Origin: Cerina litoralis
GTDB lineage: Bacteria > Bacteroidota > Bacteroidia > Flavobacteriales > Flavobacteriaceae
DNA length: 55,036 bases
Reading direction: 5' to 3'
NCBI GenBank assembly: GCA_022008415.1
Contig: JAIRBC010000029.1
Coordinates: forward strand, 1-55,036
In this document: in pieces, positions 37,147 through 44,491 of the stretch
Layout: every line of letters begins with the position of its first letter
How positions within the stretch are numbered: position 1 is the first letter of the stretch
Program-made: the position numbers and the translations under genes
Notes under the pieces: generated by a model
The model's database searches: none
What the model saw: only the letters and a program-made list of their open reading frames with translations
Told to the model about the DNA's origin: nothing

Positions 37147-37190
37147 CAAAATTAACCCACAATAAAATAACCACAAATGACAATCATCAT
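37147..37190 (-). promoter_or_regulatory. 44-bp FNR-like promoter module (Usp gene)
   Basis: Palindrome ATGACAATCATCAT (37177-37190), exactly 22 nt, then plus-strand CAAAATTA (37147-37154), complement of the perfect -7 box TAATTTTG. It reads toward the Usp start at 37118. Confidence 0.8.
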
Positions 37191-37258
37191 GTGTGCGATT
37201 GAAAAATGATAGGTTCTTGTGGCTCCCCGAAACGGCAGAATGGGTATGAAGATAATAA

Positions 37259-38320
37259 TCAATAAACCCGAACCAGTCCGTCCATATTGGTTATCCTAAT
37301 ATTCCGGTCTTCGATATCAATAAGCCCTTCCTTTTTAAAACTGGAAAGGGTACGTATGAGGGTTTCCGTGGCCATCCCTGCCACACTGGCAAGATCGCTG
37401 CGCAAAATATGGAGATTTCCCCGGGAATCCTGTTCCAGTTTCTCGGCAAATTTTAAAATGGTCCTGGCCGTTTTTCTCCTTACGGAACCATAGGCCATCT
37501 CCAATAATTGTTCTTTGGCCTCGGAAAGGTTTTCCGAGAATAGTTGCATCAGCTCCATGGCCAGACCCCGGTTTTCTTGTAGCAGATTAATTAGATCGAA
37601 GGAGGAAATGCCGGCTAAGAGCGTTTTTCCCATGGCTGTGGCATATTCTTGGTGTACGGTGTTCTTTGTGAAACTCGTAAATCCAAAGAAATCATCGGGT
37701 TTGTAGATTCCTGTAATCAATTCCTTTCCCATCTCGTCTAATTTATGGGTCTTTACCACTCCCTTGTGGACAAGATAGACAGTATTGGAATTGTCCCCTT
37801 CCCTAAATACGGCTTCCCCTAATTCATAGGAATATTCTTGCCCATTGTCATCAATAAAATTCTTGAGTTGATGTATAGACGTTATATGTGTATCCGAGGT
37901 CGATGTCTCCGACGCCGAGTTATCTCTAGAAGCGGTTTCACGAAGGATTGCCATCTTGGCCAATCTACTTTCTATGGCCCCTATAAGTTCGGATTCCACA
38001 AAGGGTTTCGTAATATAATCGTCCGCGCCCAACTCCATTCCCTTTCGTATATCCCTGCGTTCGGTTTTTGCGGAGAGGAATATGAACGGGATACTTTTTG
38101 TGTTTGGCTCCTGGGAAAGCGTCTCCAGTACTCCATAACCGTCAATTTTGGGCATCATAATGTCGCAAACTATTACATCGGGCAAATATTCCTTGGCCTT
38201 TTTAATTCCTTTACTTCCATCTGCGGCCGTACGCACTTCGTAGCCAGAAAGTTCCAGTAATTCCGCTGTGTTTTCCCGGAGGACGGTATCGTCTTCAACT
38301 AATAGGATTCTCTTGGTCAT
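37259..38320 (-). CDS. Receiver-CRP/FNR fusion transcription factor
   Basis: 353 residues in three parts. Residues 1-120: receiver domain with acidic pocket EDD, phosphoacceptor Asp53 in VCDIMMP and the conserved Lys in ITKPF. Residues about 145-265: cyclic-nucleotide-binding-like barrel (YELGEAVFREGDNSNTVYLVHKGVVK). Residues about 285-350: Crp-type HTH with recognition helix in ASVAGMATETLIRTLSSF; the E...R pair that reads TGA in CRP/FNR is present. The only Cys is Cys52 beside Asp53, so no FNR Fe-S cluster can form and sensing must come through phosphorylation. Its gene follows the PAS/LOV kinase gene (74 nt). Half-site expectation TGA-N6-TCA equals the palindrome found at eleven promoters here. 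Direct control is inference. Confidence 0.88.
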   Translation of the reverse strand: MTKRILLVEDDTVLRENTAELLELSGYEVRTAADGSKGIKKAKEYLPDVIVCDIMMPKIDGYGVLETLSQEPNTKSIPFIFLSAKTERRDIRKGMELGADDYITKPFVESELIGAIESRLAKMAILRETASRDNSASETSTSDTHITSIHQLKNFIDDNGQEYSYELGEAVFREGDNSNTVYLVHKGVVKTHKLDEMGKELITGIYKPDDFFGFTSFTKNTVHQEYATAMGKTLLAGISSFDLINLLQENRGLAMELMQLFSENLSEAKEQLLEMAYGSVRRKTARTILKFAEKLEQDSRGNLHILRSDLASVAGMATETLIRTLSSFKKEGLIDIEDRNIRITNMDGLVRVY

Positions 38321-38393
38321 TGCGTTATGTATATCTTTCGGAATGAAATCTAAATAAATATTTAAAAGGCAGTTCTCAATACGCCCTTCTTCA

Positions 38394-40292
38394 TCAACCC
38401 TGCGCTAATTTAGTCGTTTTTAGCGGCATTTCCACGGTAAAGGTACTTCCTTTGTTCTCCGTGCTTTTAAAATAAATACGTCCGCCCAGGTTTTCCAAAT
38501 GCGCCTTTACAATGTTCAGACCAATGCCGGTCCCTTGGGTCAACAAGACGTTTTCCGATCTAAAGTACCGATCAAAAATATGTTTTTGATCCTTTTCCGG
38601 AATGCCAATACCATTATCTTTGATATGAAAAACCATCATGTCATCGGTCAACTCCACTCTTAGATCTATTTCGGTATCCTCGGGAGCGTATTTTATCGCA
38701 TTGTGCAATAGGTTGGTCAAAGTTAGGCTCGCAATCCGTTCATCCTGGTAAACGGTTACATCCTCTATGTTCTGTGGATAGTTTATATGCTGTCCGTTTT
38801 TTAAGAGCATATTGGCATTGTAAACAACCTCATTTATCATTTTACTCAAAGAAAAATCGGATAGCTGGTAAGATTCCTTACCTTTTTCCATTCTCTCTAT
38901 GGAAAGGAAATCATCTAGAATATTTGTCAGGTGGTATACGGCCCCCATTATGGTCTTTAGGTGCTTATCCCTTTTATCTTGTTGTTCTTCCTTGGTGTAT
39001 TTCCCGATCAGAGTAGCTGAAGTAAGGATGCCGCTGAGGGGCGTCTTAAATTCGTGGGATACCATGGAGAGAAATTTGGTCTTCAGTTCGTTTAGTTCTT
39101 TCTCGCTTTCTAGGGCTTTTTTTAGTTGTTCGGTTCTTTTTTCTACGGTTTGCTCCAGTTTTTTGGTGTAATTTTTTTTATCCGTTATGTCGAGTATCGT
39201 AGCGACCATCATATTTCTGTCACTATTTATCGAGGATTGTATATGTACTTCCACGGGATAGGTAGTACCGTCCTTGCGGCGATGTACTGTCTCAAATTGT
39301 AGTTTTTTTGAATTGTCATGTACTATGGGTTCGATCAATTTTCGAAACTGGGATTCGCTGAAATCGGGTTTTAGATCCAAAGGTGATAGCGTTTTGAATT
39401 CCTCCAAAGTATACCCGGTCATTTTTGATGCACCATAATTGACATTGATAAATTTTAGGGTATCTGCATCGAACACATAAATCTCATTAAGCGATTCATT
39501 AAAGATCTTTGCCAAATGGAAAATTTCCTGTTCTGCGATCTTTCGTTCGGTTATATCGTTCTGTATCCCGACAAAATGCGTAATTTTTCCTGCTTTGTCC
39601 CTAATGGGATTAATTGAGACCTCATTCCAGAACAGCGTTCCATCTTTTTTGTAATTCCGTATCTGTACACGGCATTTTTCTCCGTTTTTTATCGAGTCCC
39701 TAATGGTTTTAATGCCCTCTTGATCTTTATCGTCGGCGTGTAGAAACCTACAATTTCTGTTTAGGATTTCATCACCGGAGTACCCGGTAATTTTTTCGAA
39801 AGTGGGGTTGTAATAGATGACGGGGTTATCCTCCCGTTGCGCATCGGTAATTACAATGCCATTAAGTGCGGCTTCTAGGGCCGCGGTTTTCATAGTTTGA
39901 CTCTCCTCGATTTTTTTTCGCTTGGTAATATCGATAACCAACGCCAATGTGTAAGTATTCCCATAAACTGTGAACGGGTTCAGGCCAACTTCAAGCGGGA
40001 ATGTTTGATCGTTTTTACGAAGTCCGAACAGCTGCCGCCCTTCCGCCATCCTTCTTTTTTCATGATTTCTGTAAAATCCCGAAACGTGCCCACTGTGGGC
40101 CTTCCGATAAGAATTGGGTATCAGTATGCTCAGGGGTTTCCCTACAAGTTCACCGACTTCATAGCCAAACAAATCGCTTGCGTGTTTATTGGCGGACACT
40201 ATTTTCTGTTCTTTATTGATAACTATTATACCCTCAGGGATTGCTTCGGAGAGTATTTTGTATATTTCATTGCTTTTTTCAAAATCACGCAT
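38394..40292 (-). CDS. PAS-LOV-PAS soluble histidine kinase (oxygen/blue-light sensor candidate)
   Basis: 632 residues, no transmembrane helix. PAS1 (about 5-125) aligns without gaps to FixL over the heme pocket: His66 corresponds to the FixL proximal ligand and Arg86, twenty residues later, to the regulatory Arg, inside EGRQLFGLRKNDQTFP. PAS2 (about 131-252) has the LOV core NRNCRFLHADD with Cys181, and Asn213, Asn223 and Gln244 at the same spacings (32, 10, 21) as the flavin-contact residues of plant LOV2; FLH replaces the usual FLQ. PAS3 (about 262-373) is generic. The kinase core has His413 in MVSHEFKTPLSGIL, N-box LLHNAIKYAP, and GIGIP and GTGIGLNIV. It is directly upstream of the receiver-CRP gene, its likely partner. 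Cofactors are predicted, not proven. Confidence 0.88.
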   Translation of the reverse strand: MRDFEKSNEIYKILSEAIPEGIIVINKEQKIVSANKHASDLFGYEVGELVGKPLSILIPNSYRKAHSGHVSGFYRNHEKRRMAEGRQLFGLRKNDQTFPLEVGLNPFTVYGNTYTLALVIDITKRKKIEESQTMKTAALEAALNGIVITDAQREDNPVIYYNPTFEKITGYSGDEILNRNCRFLHADDKDQEGIKTIRDSIKNGEKCRVQIRNYKKDGTLFWNEVSINPIRDKAGKITHFVGIQNDITERKIAEQEIFHLAKIFNESLNEIYVFDADTLKFINVNYGASKMTGYTLEEFKTLSPLDLKPDFSESQFRKLIEPIVHDNSKKLQFETVHRRKDGTTYPVEVHIQSSINSDRNMMVATILDITDKKNYTKKLEQTVEKRTEQLKKALESEKELNELKTKFLSMVSHEFKTPLSGILTSATLIGKYTKEEQQDKRDKHLKTIMGAVYHLTNILDDFLSIERMEKGKESYQLSDFSLSKMINEVVYNANMLLKNGQHINYPQNIEDVTVYQDERIASLTLTNLLHNAIKYAPEDTEIDLRVELTDDMMVFHIKDNGIGIPEKDQKHIFDRYFRSENVLLTQGTGIGLNIVKAHLENLGGRIYFKSTENKGSTFTVEMPLKTTKLAQG

Positions 40293-40517
40293 CGTTCACA
40301 TTTTGGTTTTGTATACGTTATAGGATTAAAATAAGTAATTTTTACATATTTCCCTCCCTTGGTTAAAGTAATCTTACCGCTAAGCTAGTGTTAAGTTAAG
40401 CAAAAGGTGTCGCATAATCCAATACGTCTTTTGCCGCATCCTCTCGAAGCTTTGGGATTAAAAAAGAATTCCGTAACTAGCGCCTACGCCAACCCTCTTG
40501 TACCTCTGCCAAAGCTG

Positions 40518-40634
40518 CTGCGACATGCGGGCGCCAAAGTAGTATGGACTAAGGCCGAAAGGCTTCTGCGACACGCGGGCGGTTGTGTATTGTTATTTTG
40601 TCTAGGTCTGCAACAATCCCGTTAGCTATCGGGA
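40518..40634. repeat. Direct repeats and palindrome in a 424-bp spacer
   Basis: Within the gene-free stretch 40293-40716 lie two 16-bp direct repeats 48 bp apart, CTGCGACATGCGGGCG (40518-40533) and CTGCGACACGCGGGCG (40566-40581), then a palindrome TCCCGTTAGCTATCGGGA (40617-40634, one mismatched pair). The GC-rich character contrasts with the AT-rich surroundings. The short frame across it has no coding character. Confidence 0.5.
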
Positions 40635-40716
40635 CCATGATTTCCTAATACGTCATTTCCACTTTAACTTAACACTGGGATAAAAATAAAAAATGGTATC
40701 CGGATATGGGTGGCGT

Positions 40717-40760
40717 ATGATTTTTATCATTCCAAATCCACAGAATCTATATTAGTTTTG
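40717..40760 (+). promoter_or_regulatory. 44-bp FNR-like promoter module (TerB gene)
   Basis: Palindrome ATGATTTTTATCAT (40717-40730), exactly 22 nt, then the -7 box TAGTTTTG (40753-40760). The ATG is at 40854. Confidence 0.82.
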
Positions 40761-40785
40761 TGCAGAAGAGGATTAAACTTCATGC

Positions 40786-40801
40786 CCCGATAGCTATCGG
40801 G
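40786..40801. repeat. REP-like 16-bp palindrome in the TerB leader
   Basis: CCCGATAG / CTATCGGG, perfect over 16 bp, about 20 nt after the predicted transcription start of the TerB gene. It resembles the palindromes at 40617, 44124 and 46081. Confidence 0.5.
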
Positions 40802-40853
40802 AGCGGGTATAGGAAAGGTCTAAAACCACCACATTCATAAAAAAATTAAATAG

Positions 40854-41267
40854 ATGACATACGTTGAGGAGAATGGCAATGAATTCTACCAGAGCCTGGG
40901 AAAGCTTTTCTTTTCGGTCGCCATGGCCGATAAAAAAGTAAGGCCTGCCGAGGTTAAAAGATTAAAGGAAGACGTTAAAAAATATTGGTTGTCCGTCGAC
41001 GATTTGGAGGACGGGTTTGGAACGGATGCCGCCTACCAAATAGAAATTGTTTTTGATTGGTTGCAACAAGAGGAAAAGAACAGCTGGTGGTGCTATGGGG
41101 AATTTGAGGATTTTTATAAAAATAATCCGGAAAGGTTCGATCAAAAAATCAAAGGCCTGATTTGGAAAACCGCCGATGGCATTGCTTCCTCCTTCTCGGG
41201 AAAAAACAAATCGGAACTGGTCCTGTTGGCTAAATTAAAAATGTTGCTGCAAGGAAAAGGAGCGTAA
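40854..41267 (+). CDS. TerB-like protein
   Basis: 137 residues, helical, cytoplasmic. The segment LGKLFFSVAMADKKVRPAEVKRLKEDVKKYW is the TerB/DjlA-like helical motif with conserved Asp and Lys; the rest (ENSWWCYGEFEDFYKNNPERFDQKIKGLIWKTADGIASSFSGKNKSELVLLAKLKMLL) continues the helical bundle. TerB proteins bind Ca2+ or act in envelope stress; no other ter gene is nearby. Its FNR-like promoter suggests induction at low oxygen. Confidence 0.65.
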   Translation: MTYVEENGNEFYQSLGKLFFSVAMADKKVRPAEVKRLKEDVKKYWLSVDDLEDGFGTDAAYQIEIVFDWLQQEEKNSWWCYGEFEDFYKNNPERFDQKIKGLIWKTADGIASSFSGKNKSELVLLAKLKMLLQGKGA

Positions 41268-41292
41268 AACCCGCTGTCATTTTTTGGATTTT

Positions 41293-41336
41293 ATGATAAT
41301 TGTCATTTTTTGTAATGGCTATACGGGATATTTTTG
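41293..41336 (+). promoter_or_regulatory. 44-bp FNR-like promoter module (DGC gene)
   Basis: Palindrome ATGATAATTGTCAT (41293-41306), exactly 22 nt, then the -7 box TATTTTTG (41329-41336). A possible TTG start at 41334 falls inside the -7 box and is excluded; the ATG at 41361 is used. Confidence 0.85.
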
Positions 41337-41360
41337 CCGCTTATTTTTGGAGTCGAAACC

Positions 41361-41744
41361 ATGATAAGTAGAAAAGAACAAAGCAAATTGCCCTTGGTTT
41401 ATTCGTGCTCTGGTTGTAGCAACGTGGCACAACTGGCCAATGACATGGCGGTAAACATCAATACAGAGGGCATCGCCGAAATGTCCTGCATTGTGGGGGT
41501 AGGGGGAAAAGTTAAATCTTTGGTCAAAAAAGCACAGGCCGATAGACCCATTGTTGTGATCGACGGGTGCCCACTGCAATGTGCAAAAGCGTGTTTAGCG
41601 AATATTGGTATAGAACCGACCGAACATTTTACCCTTACCGACTACGATTTAAAAAAGCAGAATAATAGCAAACTGCTCCTCGAAGATGAAAAGGAGATTT
41701 TTGAGGGGATAAAGGAAAGAATCAAATTCTTAAACAGGTCCTAA
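41361..41744 (+). CDS. DGC-domain putative metal-binding protein
   Basis: 127 residues, cytoplasmic. Two cysteine clusters, Cys16-x2-Cys19 in YSCSGCSN and the name-giving DGCPLQCAKAC at about 69-78, plus a lone Cys in MSCIVGVGGKVK. This is the DGC family, thought to bind zinc or a related metal through these cysteines; biochemical role unknown. The C-terminus is charged and helical. Members often lie near respiratory or redox genes; here it sits between TerB and an octaheme cytochrome under an FNR-like promoter. Confidence 0.8.
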   Translation: MISRKEQSKLPLVYSCSGCSNVAQLANDMAVNINTEGIAEMSCIVGVGGKVKSLVKKAQADRPIVVIDGCPLQCAKACLANIGIEPTEHFTLTDYDLKKQNNSKLLLEDEKEIFEGIKERIKFLNRS

Positions 41745-41748
41745 GTTA

Positions 41749-44013
41749 CTATAATCCTTCCGCTTGTTGTAATAAATTTCGATAATTGGGATTGTTGGGA
41801 AATCGTTCAAGAAGCTTATTGATCGTTCGCATGGCTTCTGGTTTCTGTTTTTCCTGCACGTAATGAAACGCCAAGGTATAGAGCAGTTCTTCGTTTTGTG
41901 GCTCGAGCCAAAGCCCATGCAAAAGCGTTTTTTCCGCTTTCTCCGTTTTGTCGTTTTTATCGTAAATCAGGCTGAGGTTGTAAAGTACCCTCACGTTGGA
42001 GGGTAATAATTTGTACGCTTGCTCCATTTCAACTTCTGCCTCGCCCATGCGCCCTAGTTCTGCCAATAGTAAACCCAAGGAATAGTAGGTAGGCCCGTAT
42101 TGGGGTTCCTGCCCTATAACTTCCCTGAATTCTTTTTCCGCGTTCTTCATATCCCCGGAACGGTAGTAAAGATTGGCCAAGTTACTCCGTATCATATTGT
42201 TGTTGCCATCAATTTTGAGGGCATCGATCAACGCCTCCTTGGCCTGGGGCAGGTTGCCCTGCTTTTCCATAAAGTTTGCTTTCCTTGCCAATCCCCCGGA
42301 AAAATCGGCATTGATTTTTAAGTAGTTCTCAAATTCCTTGCTTACTCTATTGTAGACATCTTTATAGGTATTGGGTATTTGATATTCCGGCACGGCACCC
42401 AGGGCATAAAACGCCTTTACCCGTATTGATCGCTTGGGGTCGTTTAACAATGGCAGTAGATCGGCCATAATATCCGTGGAATTATTTTTTCCCAAAAAAT
42501 CCAAAGCTGCACCTCGCACCAAAGGGGCATCGTCGTTTAATAGCGCTATATAGGCATTGAGATTGTTTTGTATGTTGTAGTTGGCCAATGCGGTTACGGC
42601 GGATGCCCTGGCTATTTCGGGCTGTAAACGATCATTGGCGAGTTCGAGCAATCCGATATCGGCACCCGCTACCCCTGCAATCCCCGGAGCCAGTTTTTCG
42701 GAGAAATGGGAGTGGTCCGGAGTTCCCCAATTTTTTTTAAAGTTATTCCACGCCCATTGGTCGGTTTTATCGGTATGGCACTGTGTACAAGCATTGGGCG
42801 TGTTGTAGGTGAGGCTCTGATCCGGTCTTGGAATTCTAAAACTGTGATCCCTTCTAAAGTCGTTACCCATATAGAACTTGCCCGGCATATGGCAATTAAT
42901 GCACTTGGTACCTTCATTGCCCGCCTTGTGATGGTGATGGGAAGCATCGTCATAGGTGGGGGCATGGCATTGAAGACAGAGTTTGTTTCCGTCAAATTTT
43001 AGTTTAAGGGAATGCACGTCGTGGCAATTATTGCAAGCAACGTTGTTTTGGTACATTTTACTTTGGATAAACGATCCATAAACGTAGTCCTCATCCAAGA
43101 TTTGGCCGTCGGGATAATAGGTTGGGGATTCTATCAATTGTGGAAAGTAGTGATCCAGCATTGTACCTTTGTGATTGTAGCTCTCGGTAATTTGTTCCCT
43201 GCGCATATGGCATCGCGCGCATTCATCTACCAGCTCCCTTGGACGGATACGTTCGGTCATGTACAAATGACTGCTCAATGAGTCGTAAATTCCGGCCGAT
43301 TTTACATTGTTTACATGCTGTTTTCCAGGACCATGGCAAGCCTCACAGCTCACATTGATAATGGAATACTCAGTGTTGTAGCCCCCGTTTACAGGATTAT
43401 AGTTCTTGCGTACATTTGTGGAGTGGCAATTAGAGCACATATTGTTCCAGTTCATTGCCCCGTTGGTCCAGTGCAGCCATTCGGAATGTACCACCTTAAA
43501 ATCCGGATACAGATCGAACCATTTATTTTTTTGCGTATCCCAGGCCGTACGTAAACATTGATATCTCCCATTGGGGAATTGCACGATATATTGTTGCAGG
43601 GGCGTGATTCCAAACGTGTACACGATCTTGTAGTCGTGATACTGGCCGTCCGGACCTTCCGTGTTTACGTAGAATTCATTGTCCTTTTGGAAAAAACGGG
43701 AAGTTACACCCTGACTTTTAAAGCTTTCGTCTTCAAATTTCGCCAAGATCGTTTCCCGGTTGGCCAATTGCATAGCCTTGTCGTGATGGGAACCTTCCCA
43801 TTCTTCGAACTGATCTTTATGGCATTCCTTACAGCTTTCGCTTCCCAGAAAATCGGCATCATCTGTGATAGCCGTAGAGGAAAAGACCCCAGGGGAGCTT
43901 TCCTTTGGCACGGGTATATAAGCTTGTTTGTCGTCTTTACAAGCCAGGGCAAAAAGCGTTGCAGTAAATAAAATTGACAGGTGAAGGTACTGGGTAGAGG
44001 TATTTTTGGTCAT
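41749..44013 (-). CDS. Octaheme c-type cytochrome with HEAT and TPR repeats
   Basis: 754 residues from the ATG at 44013; a GTG at 44034 would only lengthen the signal. Lipobox LFALAC. Eight heme-binding CxxCH motifs: CKECH, CSNCH, CEACH, CARCH, CNNCH, CLQCH, CINCH and CTQCH, all within the first 420 or so residues, in the cytochrome c554-like pattern. Then HEAT-like repeats (NDDAPLVRGAALDFLGKNN) and about five TPR units (for example EALIDALKIDGNNNMIRSNLANLYYRSGDMKNAEKEFREVI). It is an envelope electron carrier or oxidoreductase that also binds partner proteins. The terminal acceptor is unknown. A probable FNR-like module lies about 250 nt upstream. Confidence 0.88.
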   Translation of the reverse strand: MTKNTSTQYLHLSILFTATLFALACKDDKQAYIPVPKESSPGVFSSTAITDDADFLGSESCKECHKDQFEEWEGSHHDKAMQLANRETILAKFEDESFKSQGVTSRFFQKDNEFYVNTEGPDGQYHDYKIVYTFGITPLQQYIVQFPNGRYQCLRTAWDTQKNKWFDLYPDFKVVHSEWLHWTNGAMNWNNMCSNCHSTNVRKNYNPVNGGYNTEYSIINVSCEACHGPGKQHVNNVKSAGIYDSLSSHLYMTERIRPRELVDECARCHMRREQITESYNHKGTMLDHYFPQLIESPTYYPDGQILDEDYVYGSFIQSKMYQNNVACNNCHDVHSLKLKFDGNKLCLQCHAPTYDDASHHHHKAGNEGTKCINCHMPGKFYMGNDFRRDHSFRIPRPDQSLTYNTPNACTQCHTDKTDQWAWNNFKKNWGTPDHSHFSEKLAPGIAGVAGADIGLLELANDRLQPEIARASAVTALANYNIQNNLNAYIALLNDDAPLVRGAALDFLGKNNSTDIMADLLPLLNDPKRSIRVKAFYALGAVPEYQIPNTYKDVYNRVSKEFENYLKINADFSGGLARKANFMEKQGNLPQAKEALIDALKIDGNNNMIRSNLANLYYRSGDMKNAEKEFREVIGQEPQYGPTYYSLGLLLAELGRMGEAEVEMEQAYKLLPSNVRVLYNLSLIYDKNDKTEKAEKTLLHGLWLEPQNEELLYTLAFHYVQEKQKPEAMRTINKLLERFPNNPNYRNLLQQAEGL

Positions 44014-44123
44014 AATTGATTTTTGGGTCGGCACCTAGGTTATTTCAAAATGAAGTGATTTTAACTTTTTCTAGCAAAAATTAAGCATTTTTTGCTCCTT
44101 TGAAGTCTTTTTTCGAGATACAT

Positions 44124-44142
44124 AGCCCCGAAGTTTCGGGCT
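44124..44142. repeat. REP-like palindrome upstream of the octaheme gene
   Basis: AGCCCCGAAGTTTCGGGCT, a nearly perfect inverted repeat, in the gene-free stretch 44014-44491. Core CCCGAA / TTCGGG is shared with the palindrome at 46081. Confidence 0.5.
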
Positions 44143-44258
44143 ACGGGCAGGAATGGGTGAAAAAAGAGCCATTTTTTAGCGAATGCAAAAAGTTTAAACC
44201 ACTTCTATGTGAAAAGTGAGATTTGATAGTTTTATAGATCTCTTATTCGTTAAGTCCA

Positions 44259-44303
44259 TAAAATTAAGAGGATCATAAAGACTGGGCCATGATAAATGTC
44301 ATA
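44259..44303 (-). promoter_or_regulatory. FNR-like promoter module, 23-nt spacer (octaheme cytochrome)
   Basis: Palindrome ATGATAAATGTCAT (44290-44303), 23 nt, then plus-strand TAAAATTA (44259-44266), one mismatch to the complement of TAnnTTTG. In the plus direction the expected position holds only TAATCATG, so the minus direction is preferred. Confidence 0.5.
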
Positions 44304-44427
44304 TTTTTTGGTGGCTCCACAATTTAATCATGAACTAATTCCGGGTTATGTATAGTTAGTTATCTGAAAGAATAGATCCCTACTGATTTGAGGGAGGAAT
44401 AAATGGGTCAGCTTAAAATTCTTCATT

Positions 44428-44471
44428 ATGACCGTTGTCATATTTTTGCCGACTTCAATTTGGTACTTTTG
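44428..44471 (+). promoter_or_regulatory. 44-bp FNR-like promoter module (hemN)
   Basis: Palindrome ATGACCGTTGTCAT (44428-44441), exactly 22 nt, then the -7 box TACTTTTG (44464-44471). The ATG of hemN is 21 nt further. Confidence 0.85.
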
Positions 44472-44491
44472 CATTAAAATAGACTTAATAC

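Noticed and set aside
40407-40625. ORF across the repeats upstream of TerB
   Set aside because: Made of direct repeats and palindromes; no recognisable domain or promoter.
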